Source: Herminiimonas sp. (lineage in GTDB: Bacteria > Pseudomonadota > Gammaproteobacteria > Burkholderiales > Burkholderiaceae). From it: a stretch of 64,000 nt of DNA. This document shows positions 9,509 through 17,316 of the stretch, piece after piece (the first letter of the stretch is position 1; each line of letters opens with the position of its first letter). A program made the translations under genes and the position numbers. Under the pieces are notes generated by a model, which saw only the letters and a program-made list of their open reading frames with translations, was not told the origin of the DNA and did not search any database. Where the stretch lies: the NCBI RefSeq assembly GCF_030655415.1, contig NZ_JAURVN010000002.1:1-64000 (forward strand), in the 5' to 3' direction.

Positions 9509-11299
9509 TTATTGAAGCCAAGCATCGCGTAGTCGCACTGCCGTCGTCGGCTTCGCTTCTGCCGTCAGCGTCACATTCGGCGCATCGGATGCCTGCAGTT
9601 TCGCCTTCAAGCTCAACAATTCATCGCGACGAAATACATGCAGGTCTATCGCATCGCCAGCGCGATAACGACTGAGCACACCATCCAGATTTGTCCCCGT
9701 TACGCGCAAGCCATCAATAGCAACCAAGACGTCGCCAGCTGATACACCGGCTTTATGTGCCGCGCCGTTTTCATACACGTTTGCTACCTTGCAATCGGTG
9801 CCATCGCGCACTGTGCGGAATCCCAAACTTGGCTTGCCGTTCTTGCGTTCATCTGCAAATGCAATGCCGAATGGTGTCAACAATTTCGCCAAAGGCAGGT
9901 CATCAGTTCCGCGCACCCAACGATCCAGCAAGCGAGTCAATTTCAAACCCGTAACGCTATCGAACAAATCATCGACTTCATTTTCCGTCACGCCGCGTCC
10001 CTCTGCACCGTCCTGATAAAAATCACGGCCGTATTGCTGCCACAAGGCCAGCATCACATCGTCTAGCGATTTCTTGCCTTTGGTTTCAGCGCGGATAGTC
10101 AGATCAAGTGCGAGGCCGACCAAGGAACCTTTGGTGTAATAACTGACGATGGAATTAGTCGCGCTTTCATCTTGCCGATAGTATTTAACCCACGCGTCGA
10201 AACTCGATTCAGCCACACTTTGTTTATGGCGACCGCTGCCGCGCAATACGCTATTAACGGTTTTCGAGACTAACTTCAGATAAGCGGACTCGTCGATCAC
10301 GCCGCTGCGCACCAACATCAGATCGTCGTAATAACTGGTGAAGCCTTCAAACAACCACAGCAGTGGTGTGTAGTTTTCAGTCGCCAGATCATAGGGCGCA
10401 AATGCCGCAGGCTTGATGCGCTTGACGTTCCAGGTATGGAAATATTCATGGCTGCACAAACCAAGGAAGGTGCGATAACCATCGCTCATTTCCTTTTGCC
10501 CTTTTACCGGCAGATCGGCGCGCGAACAAATCAGCGCAGTGGAGGCGCGATGTTCGAGACCACCATAACCATCACCAACGACCATCGTCATGAAAACATA
10601 GCGATCTACCGGTGCGCGCTTGGTCTTGGGTTCAAAGAATGCGATTTGTGCTTCGCATATTTTCTTTAGATCTGCGGTCAGGCGTGGCAAATCGAGATTC
10701 GGGATCTTGCCGGTAAACACAACGTCATGTTGTGCGCCGTGTGCCTTGAAAGTAGCAAGCGCAAAGGTTCCAAGTTCAACCGGATGATCAATCAGCTCAT
10801 CGTAATTAGAAGCGATGTAAGTGCCGAAGCCATAGCGCTTGGCATCCAATTGGCGCATCGCGGTGGCGACACGCCATTGTTCGAAATCCTCGCCTTGCGG
10901 CTTTTGAATATCGACGATGTGCACGCTTTCTTCACGATCTTGCACGCGTAGAAAAACGCTGGTCCCATTGAAAAAACCATGCGTTTGATCCAGATGCGCA
11001 GTGCGTACCGATAAATCCCACGCATAAACGTCATAGCTGACAACCAATGGTCCGCTGCATTCATCCGCGATCCAAGTGTGCTTGTCGAGTTTGCTCAAGC
11101 CGACTTTTTTGCCGTTTGATTCCGCGCTGATTTGCACGATGTTCTTGGCAAATTCGCGAATCATGTAACTGCCCGGTATCCATGACGGCAATGAGAAGCA
11201 CTGCCCAATTTCATCCGGTTGATTGACTGTCACCGTGACCGCATACAGATGCGCGGCCAAATCTTTGGGAACAATGCTGTAATAAATTGCGTTTTTCAT
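9509..11299 (-). CDS. M61 family metallopeptidase with PDZ domain
   Basis: This 596-residue zinc peptidase resembles the glycyl aminopeptidase family M61. The zinc motif is H284-E285-x-x-H288 (SHEYFHTWNVKR), with GGLEH just before and a probable third ligand in WLFEGF (E318). A PDZ domain with VYENGAAHKAGVSAGDVLVAIDG occupies roughly residues 490-570. No signal peptide is evident, so it is probably cytosolic. The natural substrate of bacterial M61 proteins is poorly known. It has its own transcription unit, convergent to trp. Confidence 0.9.
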   Translation of the reverse strand: MKNAIYYSIVPKDLAAHLYAVTVTVNQPDEIGQCFSLPSWIPGSYMIREFAKNIVQISAESNGKKVGLSKLDKHTWIADECSGPLVVSYDVYAWDLSVRTAHLDQTHGFFNGTSVFLRVQDREESVHIVDIQKPQGEDFEQWRVATAMRQLDAKRYGFGTYIASNYDELIDHPVELGTFALATFKAHGAQHDVVFTGKIPNLDLPRLTADLKKICEAQIAFFEPKTKRAPVDRYVFMTMVVGDGYGGLEHRASTALICSRADLPVKGQKEMSDGYRTFLGLCSHEYFHTWNVKRIKPAAFAPYDLATENYTPLLWLFEGFTSYYDDLMLVRSGVIDESAYLKLVSKTVNSVLRGSGRHKQSVAESSFDAWVKYYRQDESATNSIVSYYTKGSLVGLALDLTIRAETKGKKSLDDVMLALWQQYGRDFYQDGAEGRGVTENEVDDLFDSVTGLKLTRLLDRWVRGTDDLPLAKLLTPFGIAFADERKNGKPSLGFRTVRDGTDCKVANVYENGAAHKAGVSAGDVLVAIDGLRVTGTNLDGVLSRYRAGDAIDLHVFRRDELLSLKAKLQASDAPNVTLTAEAKPTTAVRLRDAWLQ

Positions 11300-11404
11300 G
11301 CTGTGCCGTGGAAGGAATACGATGGCGCTAGTTTAGCTGCATACGCCGACACGCGCATGCATGCGCGCTTCGATAGCGCGTAAAGAATGTGAAAGCTCAA
11401 TTGA

Positions 11405-11429
11405 AAACGGCCACGCAAGGTGGCCGTTT
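11405..11429 (-). terminator. Terminator after dsbC
   Basis: AAACGGCCAC and GTGGCCGTTT form a perfect ten-base-pair stem with a five-base loop. On the minus strand the stem ends in TTTTC, directly after the dsbC stop. Confidence 0.8.
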
Positions 11430-11448
11430 GAATAATCGAGAGCGGGTA

Positions 11449-12168
11449 TTACTTGATTGATGAAAGCTTGGCTTCCAATGTTTTGGCGTCGATTGCGCCT
11501 GGGATGCGCGAACCATCTGTGAAGATGATGGTTGGCGTGCCAGTGACTTTCATGCTGCGGCCGAGTGCCAATACTTTTTCATGTGGAGCGACGCAATTCT
11601 CTGGCGCAGGTGCAGGATTTTTTCCATTCAACATCCAGTCGTCCCATGCCTTGTTTTTATCGACTGAGCACCAGATGTTACGCGAACGGGTAATCGAATC
11701 CGGTGACAAGATGTTGTACATGAAGGTGTACACAGTGATGTTGTTAATGCCTTCCAGAGTCTTGCGGAATTGTTTGCAATAGCCGCAGTTCGGATCTTCG
11801 AACACTGCAATCGCGCGCTTGCCATTGCCTTTAACCTGCTTCATCGCAAGCTCGAGTGGCAAGTCGCTGAACGCAACCTTGTTGATTTCGTCCAGGCGCG
11901 CCTTGGTGTAATCCTGATAGGTTTTGGTATCAACGATCCGACCTACAAATAAATACTGCGCTTTCGCATCGGTATAAATAATGTCGCCGTTTACCTGCAC
12001 TTCAAACAAACCGGAATAAGGGGTTTTGGTGACGGAAGCGATTTTTGCCTCTTCCCCCAGACGTGGTTCAATTGCTTTTCTTACGGCAGCTTCTTGTGCG
12101 GTTTCCGCAAACGCAGAAGCAAAAGTCAAACCCAGCAATACTGCGACCGCAGCTTTGATCATTTTCAT
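11449..12168 (-). CDS. dsbC: Thiol:disulfide interchange protein DsbC
   Basis: This 239-residue periplasmic disulfide isomerase has a cleavable signal peptide (about 1-21, ending ASAFA), an N-terminal dimerisation domain and a thioredoxin-fold domain. The active site is C128-G-Y-C131 in EDPNCGYCKQF. The cis-proline loop is TGTPTIIF. A second cysteine pair lies near WCSVD and ENCVAP, as in E. coli DsbC. A GGAA site precedes the start. The flavin hydroxylase gene lies 68 bases upstream on the same strand, so the two may be co-transcribed. Confidence 0.95.
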   Translation of the reverse strand: MKMIKAAVAVLLGLTFASAFAETAQEAAVRKAIEPRLGEEAKIASVTKTPYSGLFEVQVNGDIIYTDAKAQYLFVGRIVDTKTYQDYTKARLDEINKVAFSDLPLELAMKQVKGNGKRAIAVFEDPNCGYCKQFRKTLEGINNITVYTFMYNILSPDSITRSRNIWCSVDKNKAWDDWMLNGKNPAPAPENCVAPHEKVLALGRSMKVTGTPTIIFTDGSRIPGAIDAKTLEAKLSSIK

Positions 12169-12236
12169 TGTTCATTTCCAATTAAATTTTTGAGCAGAAG
12201 CTGATGCGAGCTGCCAAACAAAATACTAAATATTCG

Positions 12237-13442
12237 TTACTGATTTTTGTCGCCGACGGCATGGCCGATCAAACGTCTTTTTAAGACCGGCAACTTGTTC
12301 ACCAAGTTCAATCCCAAATTGCGCGCTATGCGTAAAGGTTCGAATGTCGTGCCAAACAAGCGAGCCAAGCCATCGGTTGCCAATTGCATCAGCAGTATAT
12401 CTTCCTTGCGCGAACGCGCGTAACGCGCCAGCACGCGTGCATCGCCGCAATCGCGATGATCGCCACGCTCAACAACCGCTTTGATCAAACCGGCAACGTC
12501 GGCAAAACCCAGATTCATTCCATGCCCTGCGAGCGGATGCAAAACGTGTGCGGCATCGCCGATCAATGCAACTCGCGGCGCGGTGATTGCGCGCGGACGA
12601 ATCAATGACAAAGGAAATGATTTCACCAATTCCGGCTGCAAAGGCGTTAAGGTGCCGAGCTCAGTTGCGGCCAATGCGCTCAAGCGCGCAGCTACTTGCG
12701 CCAACGATTCGCGCGACAAAATATCGGCCAACGCATCCGGCGCAGACCATACCAGCGACACTTGATTGCCGGGCAAAGGTAACAAGGCAATGATGCCTTC
12801 TTCTACCGAGAACCATTGATGTGCAATGCCGTGATGCGGTTTTTCACATGCGAAATTACTGACGATCGCGCGTTGACCATAAGGGCGGTAATCGAAATCG
12901 ATATTGCATTGCGCGCGCACCCAAGATTGGCCGCCGTCCGCACCGATCACCAACTCGGCGCTTAAGGTATCGCCATTTTCCAATTGCACGCTGGCAGCTT
13001 TATCTTCAATTTTTAAATCGGTGGCGCGACCGTGGACAGTTTTTACGTTTGAAGCAAACTTCAAGGCAGCATCCAATGCCTGATTCAAATTGCGATCTTC
13101 CACGATCCAGGCCAGAGTGCCGACGCGCGCGCCGTAAGCATCGAATGCCAGTGCGCCGGCAGCATCGCCCTTCACCACCATGGAATCGACAGGCTGCACG
13201 CGTGAAGCATCGAGCGCCTCCCATACTTTTACCGAGGACAATAAATGATGCGCGACGTGATTAACGGCGTAGACCCGAACATCCCAGGCTTCTGCGGCAG
13301 AGGTTGCTTTATTGATAGACGCAGGAAGCGGGTTGAGCGGACTAAGCAAAGTAACTTTCAATCCTGCTTGCGCAAACCCGAGCGCGGCCACTTTGCCAAT
13401 GGCGCCATCGCCGATAATACAAACGTCGCTTTGTATATGCAT
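12237..13442 (-). CDS. UbiH/UbiF/VisC-family FAD-dependent hydroxylase
   Basis: This 401-residue flavoprotein monooxygenase is probably a ubiquinone-ring hydroxylase. The N-terminal dinucleotide fold is IIGDGAIGKVAALGFAQAG. The middle VIGADGGQSWVR matches the DG motif. The GD motif is ALIGDAAHVLHPLAGHGMN near residue 290, typical of the UbiH/COQ6 group. Which ring position it hydroxylates cannot be told from sequence alone. The second residue of the Rossmann loop is Asp (GDGAIG), as often seen in this family. Confidence 0.85.
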   Translation of the reverse strand: MHIQSDVCIIGDGAIGKVAALGFAQAGLKVTLLSPLNPLPASINKATSAAEAWDVRVYAVNHVAHHLLSSVKVWEALDASRVQPVDSMVVKGDAAGALAFDAYGARVGTLAWIVEDRNLNQALDAALKFASNVKTVHGRATDLKIEDKAASVQLENGDTLSAELVIGADGGQSWVRAQCNIDFDYRPYGQRAIVSNFACEKPHHGIAHQWFSVEEGIIALLPLPGNQVSLVWSAPDALADILSRESLAQVAARLSALAATELGTLTPLQPELVKSFPLSLIRPRAITAPRVALIGDAAHVLHPLAGHGMNLGFADVAGLIKAVVERGDHRDCGDARVLARYARSRKEDILLMQLATDGLARLFGTTFEPLRIARNLGLNLVNKLPVLKRRLIGHAVGDKNQ

Positions 13443-13538
13443 AAAGCCGAACCTGTGAAAAGAAGATGAAGAACGACAAAAACTTGTTTGAGTGAGATCA
13501 TTATAGCGGCTGCAATCAAATCAATTTGAATGAAGCGC

Positions 13539-13566
13539 TTGCATATTCCAATAGTTTTGCTATACT
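13539..13566 (+). promoter_or_regulatory. Promoter of the tRNA-Phe gene
   Basis: TTGCAT (13539-13544), a 16-base spacer and TATACT (13561-13566) are followed by a GC-rich discriminator (TGCGCGCC) and the tRNA about ten bases on. The discriminator resembles that of the rRNA promoter at 962-991. Confidence 0.75.
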
Positions 13567-13576
13567 TGCGCGCCTT

Positions 13577-13652
13577 GGCCTGGTAGCTCAGTCGGTAGAG
13601 CAGAGGATTGAAAATCCTTGTGTCGGTGGTTCGATTCCGCCCCGGGCCACCA
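13577..13652 (+). tRNA. tRNA-Phe (GAA)
   Basis: This 76-base cloverleaf has acceptor arms GGCCTGG/CCGGGCC with one G-U pair. The D arm is GCTCAGTCGGTAGAGC. The anticodon loop TGAAAAT within AGGATTGAAAATCCT gives anticodon GAA. The T arm is GGTGGTTCGATTCCGCC, and the 3' ACCA is encoded in the DNA. Confidence 0.97.
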
Positions 13653-13657
13653 AGATT

Positions 13658-13693
13658 AAAACCCGTGCAAATCATTGATTTGCACGGGTTTTT
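13658..13693 (+). terminator. Terminator after tRNA-Phe
   Basis: A perfect 16-base-pair stem (13658-13673 with 13677-13692) has the loop ATT, and its 3' arm ends in five T. It starts five bases after the tRNA CCA end. Confidence 0.92.
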
Positions 13694-14053
13694 CAATTCT
13701 GCGTCACGAGTTTCTTCGGCTCATGCCACATCAATTTATTTGCGACGCGAAAAAAGTGCGCGCCAGACAAACATCTCGTTTTTCCGAGCTGCGTTTTTTA
13801 TTTTCCATATAGCCTTCAAATATACATTTGACAAAAAACTAGCGAGCGCTCATCGTCGTCGTGCAGTAGATAGTGCTGTTTGCCCGAAGCATCATCCTTC
13901 GGAATGTCTAATCGGGGAATGCAGATAGATTCATTTTTGTTTTGTCGTCTGCTGTCAACGTGAATACTTTTGCAATCGTTTTGATCATGCAAGTCTGAAT
14001 TGCCTGTCTCGTCCGAAACAAAAAACTATTCAACTTCTATTTGAGAGGCTCCA
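13694..14053 (+). other. Intergenic region before psiF
   Basis: These 360 bases hold no convincing gene. A TTGACA occurs near 13828 but has no matching -10 box at the proper distance. The psiF ribosome binding site (GAGAGG) is at the end. An open frame on the plus strand across the tRNA terminator has no start signal and is not a gene. Confidence 0.6.
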
Positions 14054-14374
14054 ATGAATAAACTTCTAGCACTCCTCGTTTCCAGCGCTTTTGCCACCTG
14101 TGCATTTGCGGCCGACCCTGCTCCGGCAAAAACTCCTAGTCCGGCGCAACTTGCTCAGCAAGAGAAAATGGCAAGTTGTAATAAAGACGCCACCGGCAAA
14201 AAAGGCGATGAGCGCAAAGCGTTCATGAAAACCTGCCTCAGCGGTGGGGACAGCAAGGCGACGCCAGCACAACAAGCGCAACGCGACAGAATGAAGGCAT
14301 GCAATGACGACGCCACCGCCATGAAGGGCGATGAGCGCAAAAAATTCATGAAAACCTGCTTGTCCAAGAAATAA
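14054..14374 (+). CDS. PsiF-repeat family secreted protein
   Basis: This 106-residue exported protein has a signal peptide ending near ATCAFA (about residue 19) and two copies of the PsiF repeat: MASCNKDATGKKGDERKAFM and MKACNDDATAMKGDERKKFM, each followed by KTCLS. Each repeat has two cysteines that could pair in the periplasm. E. coli psiF is phosphate-starvation inducible and its molecular role is unknown. No Pho box was found upstream here, so that regulation is not shown. A GAGAGG site precedes the ATG and a strong terminator follows. Confidence 0.88.
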   Translation: MNKLLALLVSSAFATCAFAADPAPAKTPSPAQLAQQEKMASCNKDATGKKGDERKAFMKTCLSGGDSKATPAQQAQRDRMKACNDDATAMKGDERKKFMKTCLSKK

Positions 14375-14416
14375 GTTTAAGAATACCGCCGGCCTTTACT
14401 TCAGTTAAAGCCAACA

Positions 14417-14454
14417 AAAACGGGCAGGGCACATTCAGTGCCTTGCCCGTTTTT
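14417..14454 (+). terminator. Terminator after the PsiF gene
   Basis: CGGGCAGGGCAC (14421-14432) pairs with GTGCCTTGCCCG (14438-14449) with one G-U pair, flanked by A5 on the left and T5 on the right. Confidence 0.92.
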
Positions 14455-14558
14455 GTTCATTCAGCAGCTACGCGCTACCAGCGATAATTCATATCAAGCA
14501 AACGTGTACACACACGCTATGGCGTCGTCATGCGACGCAGTTCCAGCCAAATTCAGAT

Positions 14559-14735
14559 TTAAAGCAAAGTCCAACCAAACAGTATCTGCATAAGCGATAA
14601 CCCTCCCAGAATAAGCAACGGAACGCCGATCGAAAATGCCAGCAGCGTCAGGATGTCGAATTCGGCATCTCTGTCGTCCGCAGTAGAGTGAGCGAAATGC
14701 GGGAGATGCCAGGAATCAAAGAGATGGACTTTCAT
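14559..14735 (-). CDS. Small membrane protein, 58 residues, unknown function
   Basis: This short minus-strand frame begins at ATG 14735 with a near-ideal GGAGG site six bases upstream and ends at TAA 14559-14561. The first 28 residues are hydrophilic with five His and an acidic DDRDAEFD patch. Residues 29-58 are almost entirely hydrophobic, with a GGLS turn and a C-terminal FGWTLL, fitting one long or two short membrane helices. A well-formed promoter lies just upstream. I do not recognise the family. It is too short for ordinary gene calling. Confidence 0.65.
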   Translation of the reverse strand: MKVHLFDSWHLPHFAHSTADDRDAEFDILTLLAFSIGVPLLILGGLSLMQILFGWTLL

Positions 14736-15164
14736 GATTGCCTCCGGTCAGTTCCAACCTTCTCGGTTATTGCACTTTCACTATAGAAAATTTCACGAAA
14801 CAATCAATGGTATTTAATCAACATTGTGACGCACTCGACATTCATAGCGCCGCTCGCAACGCATCAGAAGAAATTGCCAAAATTATCGAAGCCCTTAGCC
14901 GCCTATCTATCAATTCCGGGTTGCCACCGAGTCAAAAATTGACGCGACTTAGAAAGTTTTGTTGCCCCCCAATTTATGGGAGTGCATTTTAGCGGTCTCG
15001 GAAGTCAGAAAAAGTCTGTCATGAGGCAAAAAAGCCATAAATATCAGATATTCACCCCCGTATTTTGTGAAATATTGTCACATCAGAACAGTTGAAGACC
15101 CAGTGTGGGAATACTTTGTTAAATTAGGGAAACGAAATACAACACGCTCTTAAGCGCCAAAATT
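14736..15164. other. Intergenic region between the 58-residue protein gene and the response regulator
   Basis: This 429-base stretch has a minus-strand promoter at 14780-14807. Near its right end is a weak plus-strand candidate promoter for the response regulator (TTGTTA 15116-15121, 16-base spacer, TACAAC 15138-15143). A plus-strand open frame from 14738, or from ATG 14807, lacks a ribosome binding site and its C-terminal part looks random, so it is not called as a gene. Confidence 0.5.
14780..14807 (-). promoter_or_regulatory. Promoter of the 58-residue membrane protein gene
   Basis: On the minus strand there is TTGATT (14802-14807), a 16-base spacer and TATAGT (14780-14785), which would start transcription near 14773. 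That leaves an untranslated leader of about 38 bases before the ATG at 14735. Confidence 0.6.
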
Positions 15165-15854
15165 ATGCGAATTGCCGTACTTGATGATGACCGCAGCCAG
15201 ACCGACTTAGTCTGTCAAGTTCTCAACGCAGCTGGTCATTTCTGCCACCCGTTTCAAAGCGGCAAGGAATTACTGAATCAGTTGCGTCGGGAAAGTTTCG
15301 ACATGTTGATTATTGATTGGCAGGTTCCAGACCTTAGCGGTGCGGACGTGTTGCGCTGGGCGCGCGAAAAGCTGCCGGCTAATTTGCCGGTGCTGTTCAT
15401 GACCAGCCGCTCTGGCGAAGACGACATCGTGGCGGGATTGGCTGCTGGCGCCGACGACTATATGATCAAACCAATTCGTCGTGGCGAATTGCTGGCGCGC
15501 GTACAAGCCTTGCTGCGCCGCGCTTATCCGAGCCAAAATCCGATCGAGCAGATCCAGTTCGGCAACTTTATATTCGAAGCACGTACCGGGCGTTTGACCG
15601 TGTCGGGCACGCCGATTGAAGTCACGCAAAAAGAGTTTGATCTGGCTTTGCTGTTCTTCCGCAATCTGGGGCGTCCGTTGTCCCGCGCCTACATTTTGGA
15701 AGCGGTATGGGCTCGTGATGTAGAAATTCCATCCCGAACCATGGACACTCATGTATCCAGAGTGCGGAGCAAGCTACAATTGCGTCCAGAACATGGTTTT
15801 CGACTGGCTCCGGTATATAGCTACGGCTATCGCCTGGAACAAATGACTGGTTAA
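15165..15854 (+). CDS. OmpR-family response regulator
   Basis: This 229-residue two-component regulator has a receiver domain (1-115) with acidic pocket D7-D9, phospho-acceptor D51 (IIDWQVPD), T80 and K102. A winged-helix DNA-binding domain (about 128-226) has the recognition region RTMDTHVSRVRSKL. No ribosome binding site is evident. It heads a plus-strand cluster with a LysM-FecR protein and a CHASE2 histidine kinase, which is its likely partner. The kinase is hybrid-free, so direct phosphotransfer to D51 is expected. Confidence 0.93.
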   Translation: MRIAVLDDDRSQTDLVCQVLNAAGHFCHPFQSGKELLNQLRRESFDMLIIDWQVPDLSGADVLRWAREKLPANLPVLFMTSRSGEDDIVAGLAAGADDYMIKPIRRGELLARVQALLRRAYPSQNPIEQIQFGNFIFEARTGRLTVSGTPIEVTQKEFDLALLFFRNLGRPLSRAYILEAVWARDVEIPSRTMDTHVSRVRSKLQLRPEHGFRLAPVYSYGYRLEQMTG

Positions 15855-15886
15855 GCTAGCGCACATGGTTTGCGCGGAGAGACGAC

Positions 15887-17296
15887 ATGCGCATTCCCTT
15901 TCAAAAATTGATGCTGGTCGCGGCACTGACGATAGGGTCACTCCTCTTCGTCAGTTTGCCCGTTTCCGCTCAAACCCCGGGCAGCATCAGAGTCAACACA
16001 GCCAGCATCACCTATTACGCCCAGTCGGGCGACACCCTGATCTCCATCGCGCAACGCCTGACGACCAAAACCGGCAACTGGGTCGCCATCGGTCAAGCCA
16101 ATAAAATCAACAAAGACAGCAACATCCCTATCGGCACTGCGATCATCATCCCGGCAGAACTGCTGGCTGATGAACCTAGCGAAGCCACCGTGATTGCACG
16201 CAATGGCTCCATCACTGCAATAGCAGCAGATGGCAGTTCCACAATATTGAATATCGGTAGCCGTATCACTGAAGGCATGCGCATTACAACCGAAGCAAAC
16301 AGCTTCCTGACGATTGCACTGGTTGATGAATCGCGTGTTTCTGTGCCATCCAACAGCAGCGTACTGATTACCAAACTGCGTAAATCCCTGTATACCGCCA
16401 GCCCACGCACAGAAGTTAAATTGATGCGCGGTCGTGTTGTGTCTCGCGTGTCGCCGCTGGATGTGAATCGTGGCCGCTTCGAAGTTCATACGCCCTTGTC
16501 TGTTGCCGGCGTGCGCGGCACATTATTCCGCGTCAGCATCAACAATCAAAAAGTCGCGACTGAAGTATTGGAAGGCCGCGTCGCTACTGGTTCGCAACAA
16601 GCACCGGAAACCCGACTACTAGCACTCGCCAAAGGCAATATCATCACGCGCGATGTGATCGGACCTGCAATCGATTTGCTGCCGCCACCAAAACTGGCCG
16701 ACACACCTTATCGCCAGGATGACGCCGCGAAATTCAACATCGAACCGATCGCCGATGCGCGCGCCTATCACGTTCAAATCGCCCAAGATGGCGAGCTGCT
16801 GAATTTGCTGGCAGAAGCCAATAGCAATTCCAATGAAGTCGTGATCAACAATATTCAGGAAGGCAATTACTTCATACGCATTGCCGCGATCGATAAATTC
16901 GGGCTGGAAGGCATGCCGCGCACGATGGCTGCCAACATCAGAAATCGCGAATCAGTAAAAGCACTACCTACGCAAGCTGCGCCATCTGTCGCCGATGGCA
17001 ATCTGAAGGAATTGGTGCTGCGCTGGCCGGGTTCTGCCAACCAAAAGTACAACGTACAAGTTGCACGTGATCTGGAATTCAGCTGGCTGTTATTCAGCAC
17101 CAGTGTCACTGGCAATGAGATCAAACTTCCGCGTCCATCCTTTGGCACTTATTTCGCGCGCGTACAAAGTGTCAATGCCGATGGCAGCAGCAACCCGTTC
17201 TCGTTCGCACAAACATTGATCGTCACTGATCAATGGATCATCAATGACGGAAATCCCTTGCGTCCGAAAGAAATCTCGCGCAATAGTTTCCGTTAA
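15887..17296 (+). CDS. Secreted LysM-FecR domain protein
   Basis: This 469-residue exported protein has a signal peptide (about 1-29, LPVSA cleavage). A LysM peptidoglycan-binding domain (about 41-90) begins YYAQSGDTLISIAQRL. A FecR-type domain (about 100-240) contains LTIALVDESRVSVPSNS and FEVHTPLSVAGVRGTLFRV. Two repeats of fibronectin-like type follow, starting YHVQIAQDGE and YNVQVARDLE and ending in YFIRIAAIDKFG and YFARVQSVNADG. It likely sits in the periplasm bound to murein. A GGAGAG site precedes the start. Its place between the regulator and the sensor kinase, 17 bases before the kinase frame, suggests it feeds the kinase a signal; this is inference. Confidence 0.88.
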   Translation: MRIPFQKLMLVAALTIGSLLFVSLPVSAQTPGSIRVNTASITYYAQSGDTLISIAQRLTTKTGNWVAIGQANKINKDSNIPIGTAIIIPAELLADEPSEATVIARNGSITAIAADGSSTILNIGSRITEGMRITTEANSFLTIALVDESRVSVPSNSSVLITKLRKSLYTASPRTEVKLMRGRVVSRVSPLDVNRGRFEVHTPLSVAGVRGTLFRVSINNQKVATEVLEGRVATGSQQAPETRLLALAKGNIITRDVIGPAIDLLPPPKLADTPYRQDDAAKFNIEPIADARAYHVQIAQDGELLNLLAEANSNSNEVVINNIQEGNYFIRIAAIDKFGLEGMPRTMAANIRNRESVKALPTQAAPSVADGNLKELVLRWPGSANQKYNVQVARDLEFSWLLFSTSVTGNEIKLPRPSFGTYFARVQSVNADGSSNPFSFAQTLIVTDQWIINDGNPLRPKEISRNSFR

Positions 17297-17316
17297 GTCG
17301 CACCATCCTGTCCTTG

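Noticed and set aside
13358..13928. Open frames running across the tRNA-Phe gene on both strands
   Set aside because: They read through the tRNA and its terminator and have no start signals.
14738..14992. Plus-strand frame of 84 codons between psiF and the response regulator
   Set aside because: It has no ribosome binding site, runs across the promoter of the opposite-strand small protein and ends in random-looking sequence. A shorter start at 14807 remains possible but unsupported.
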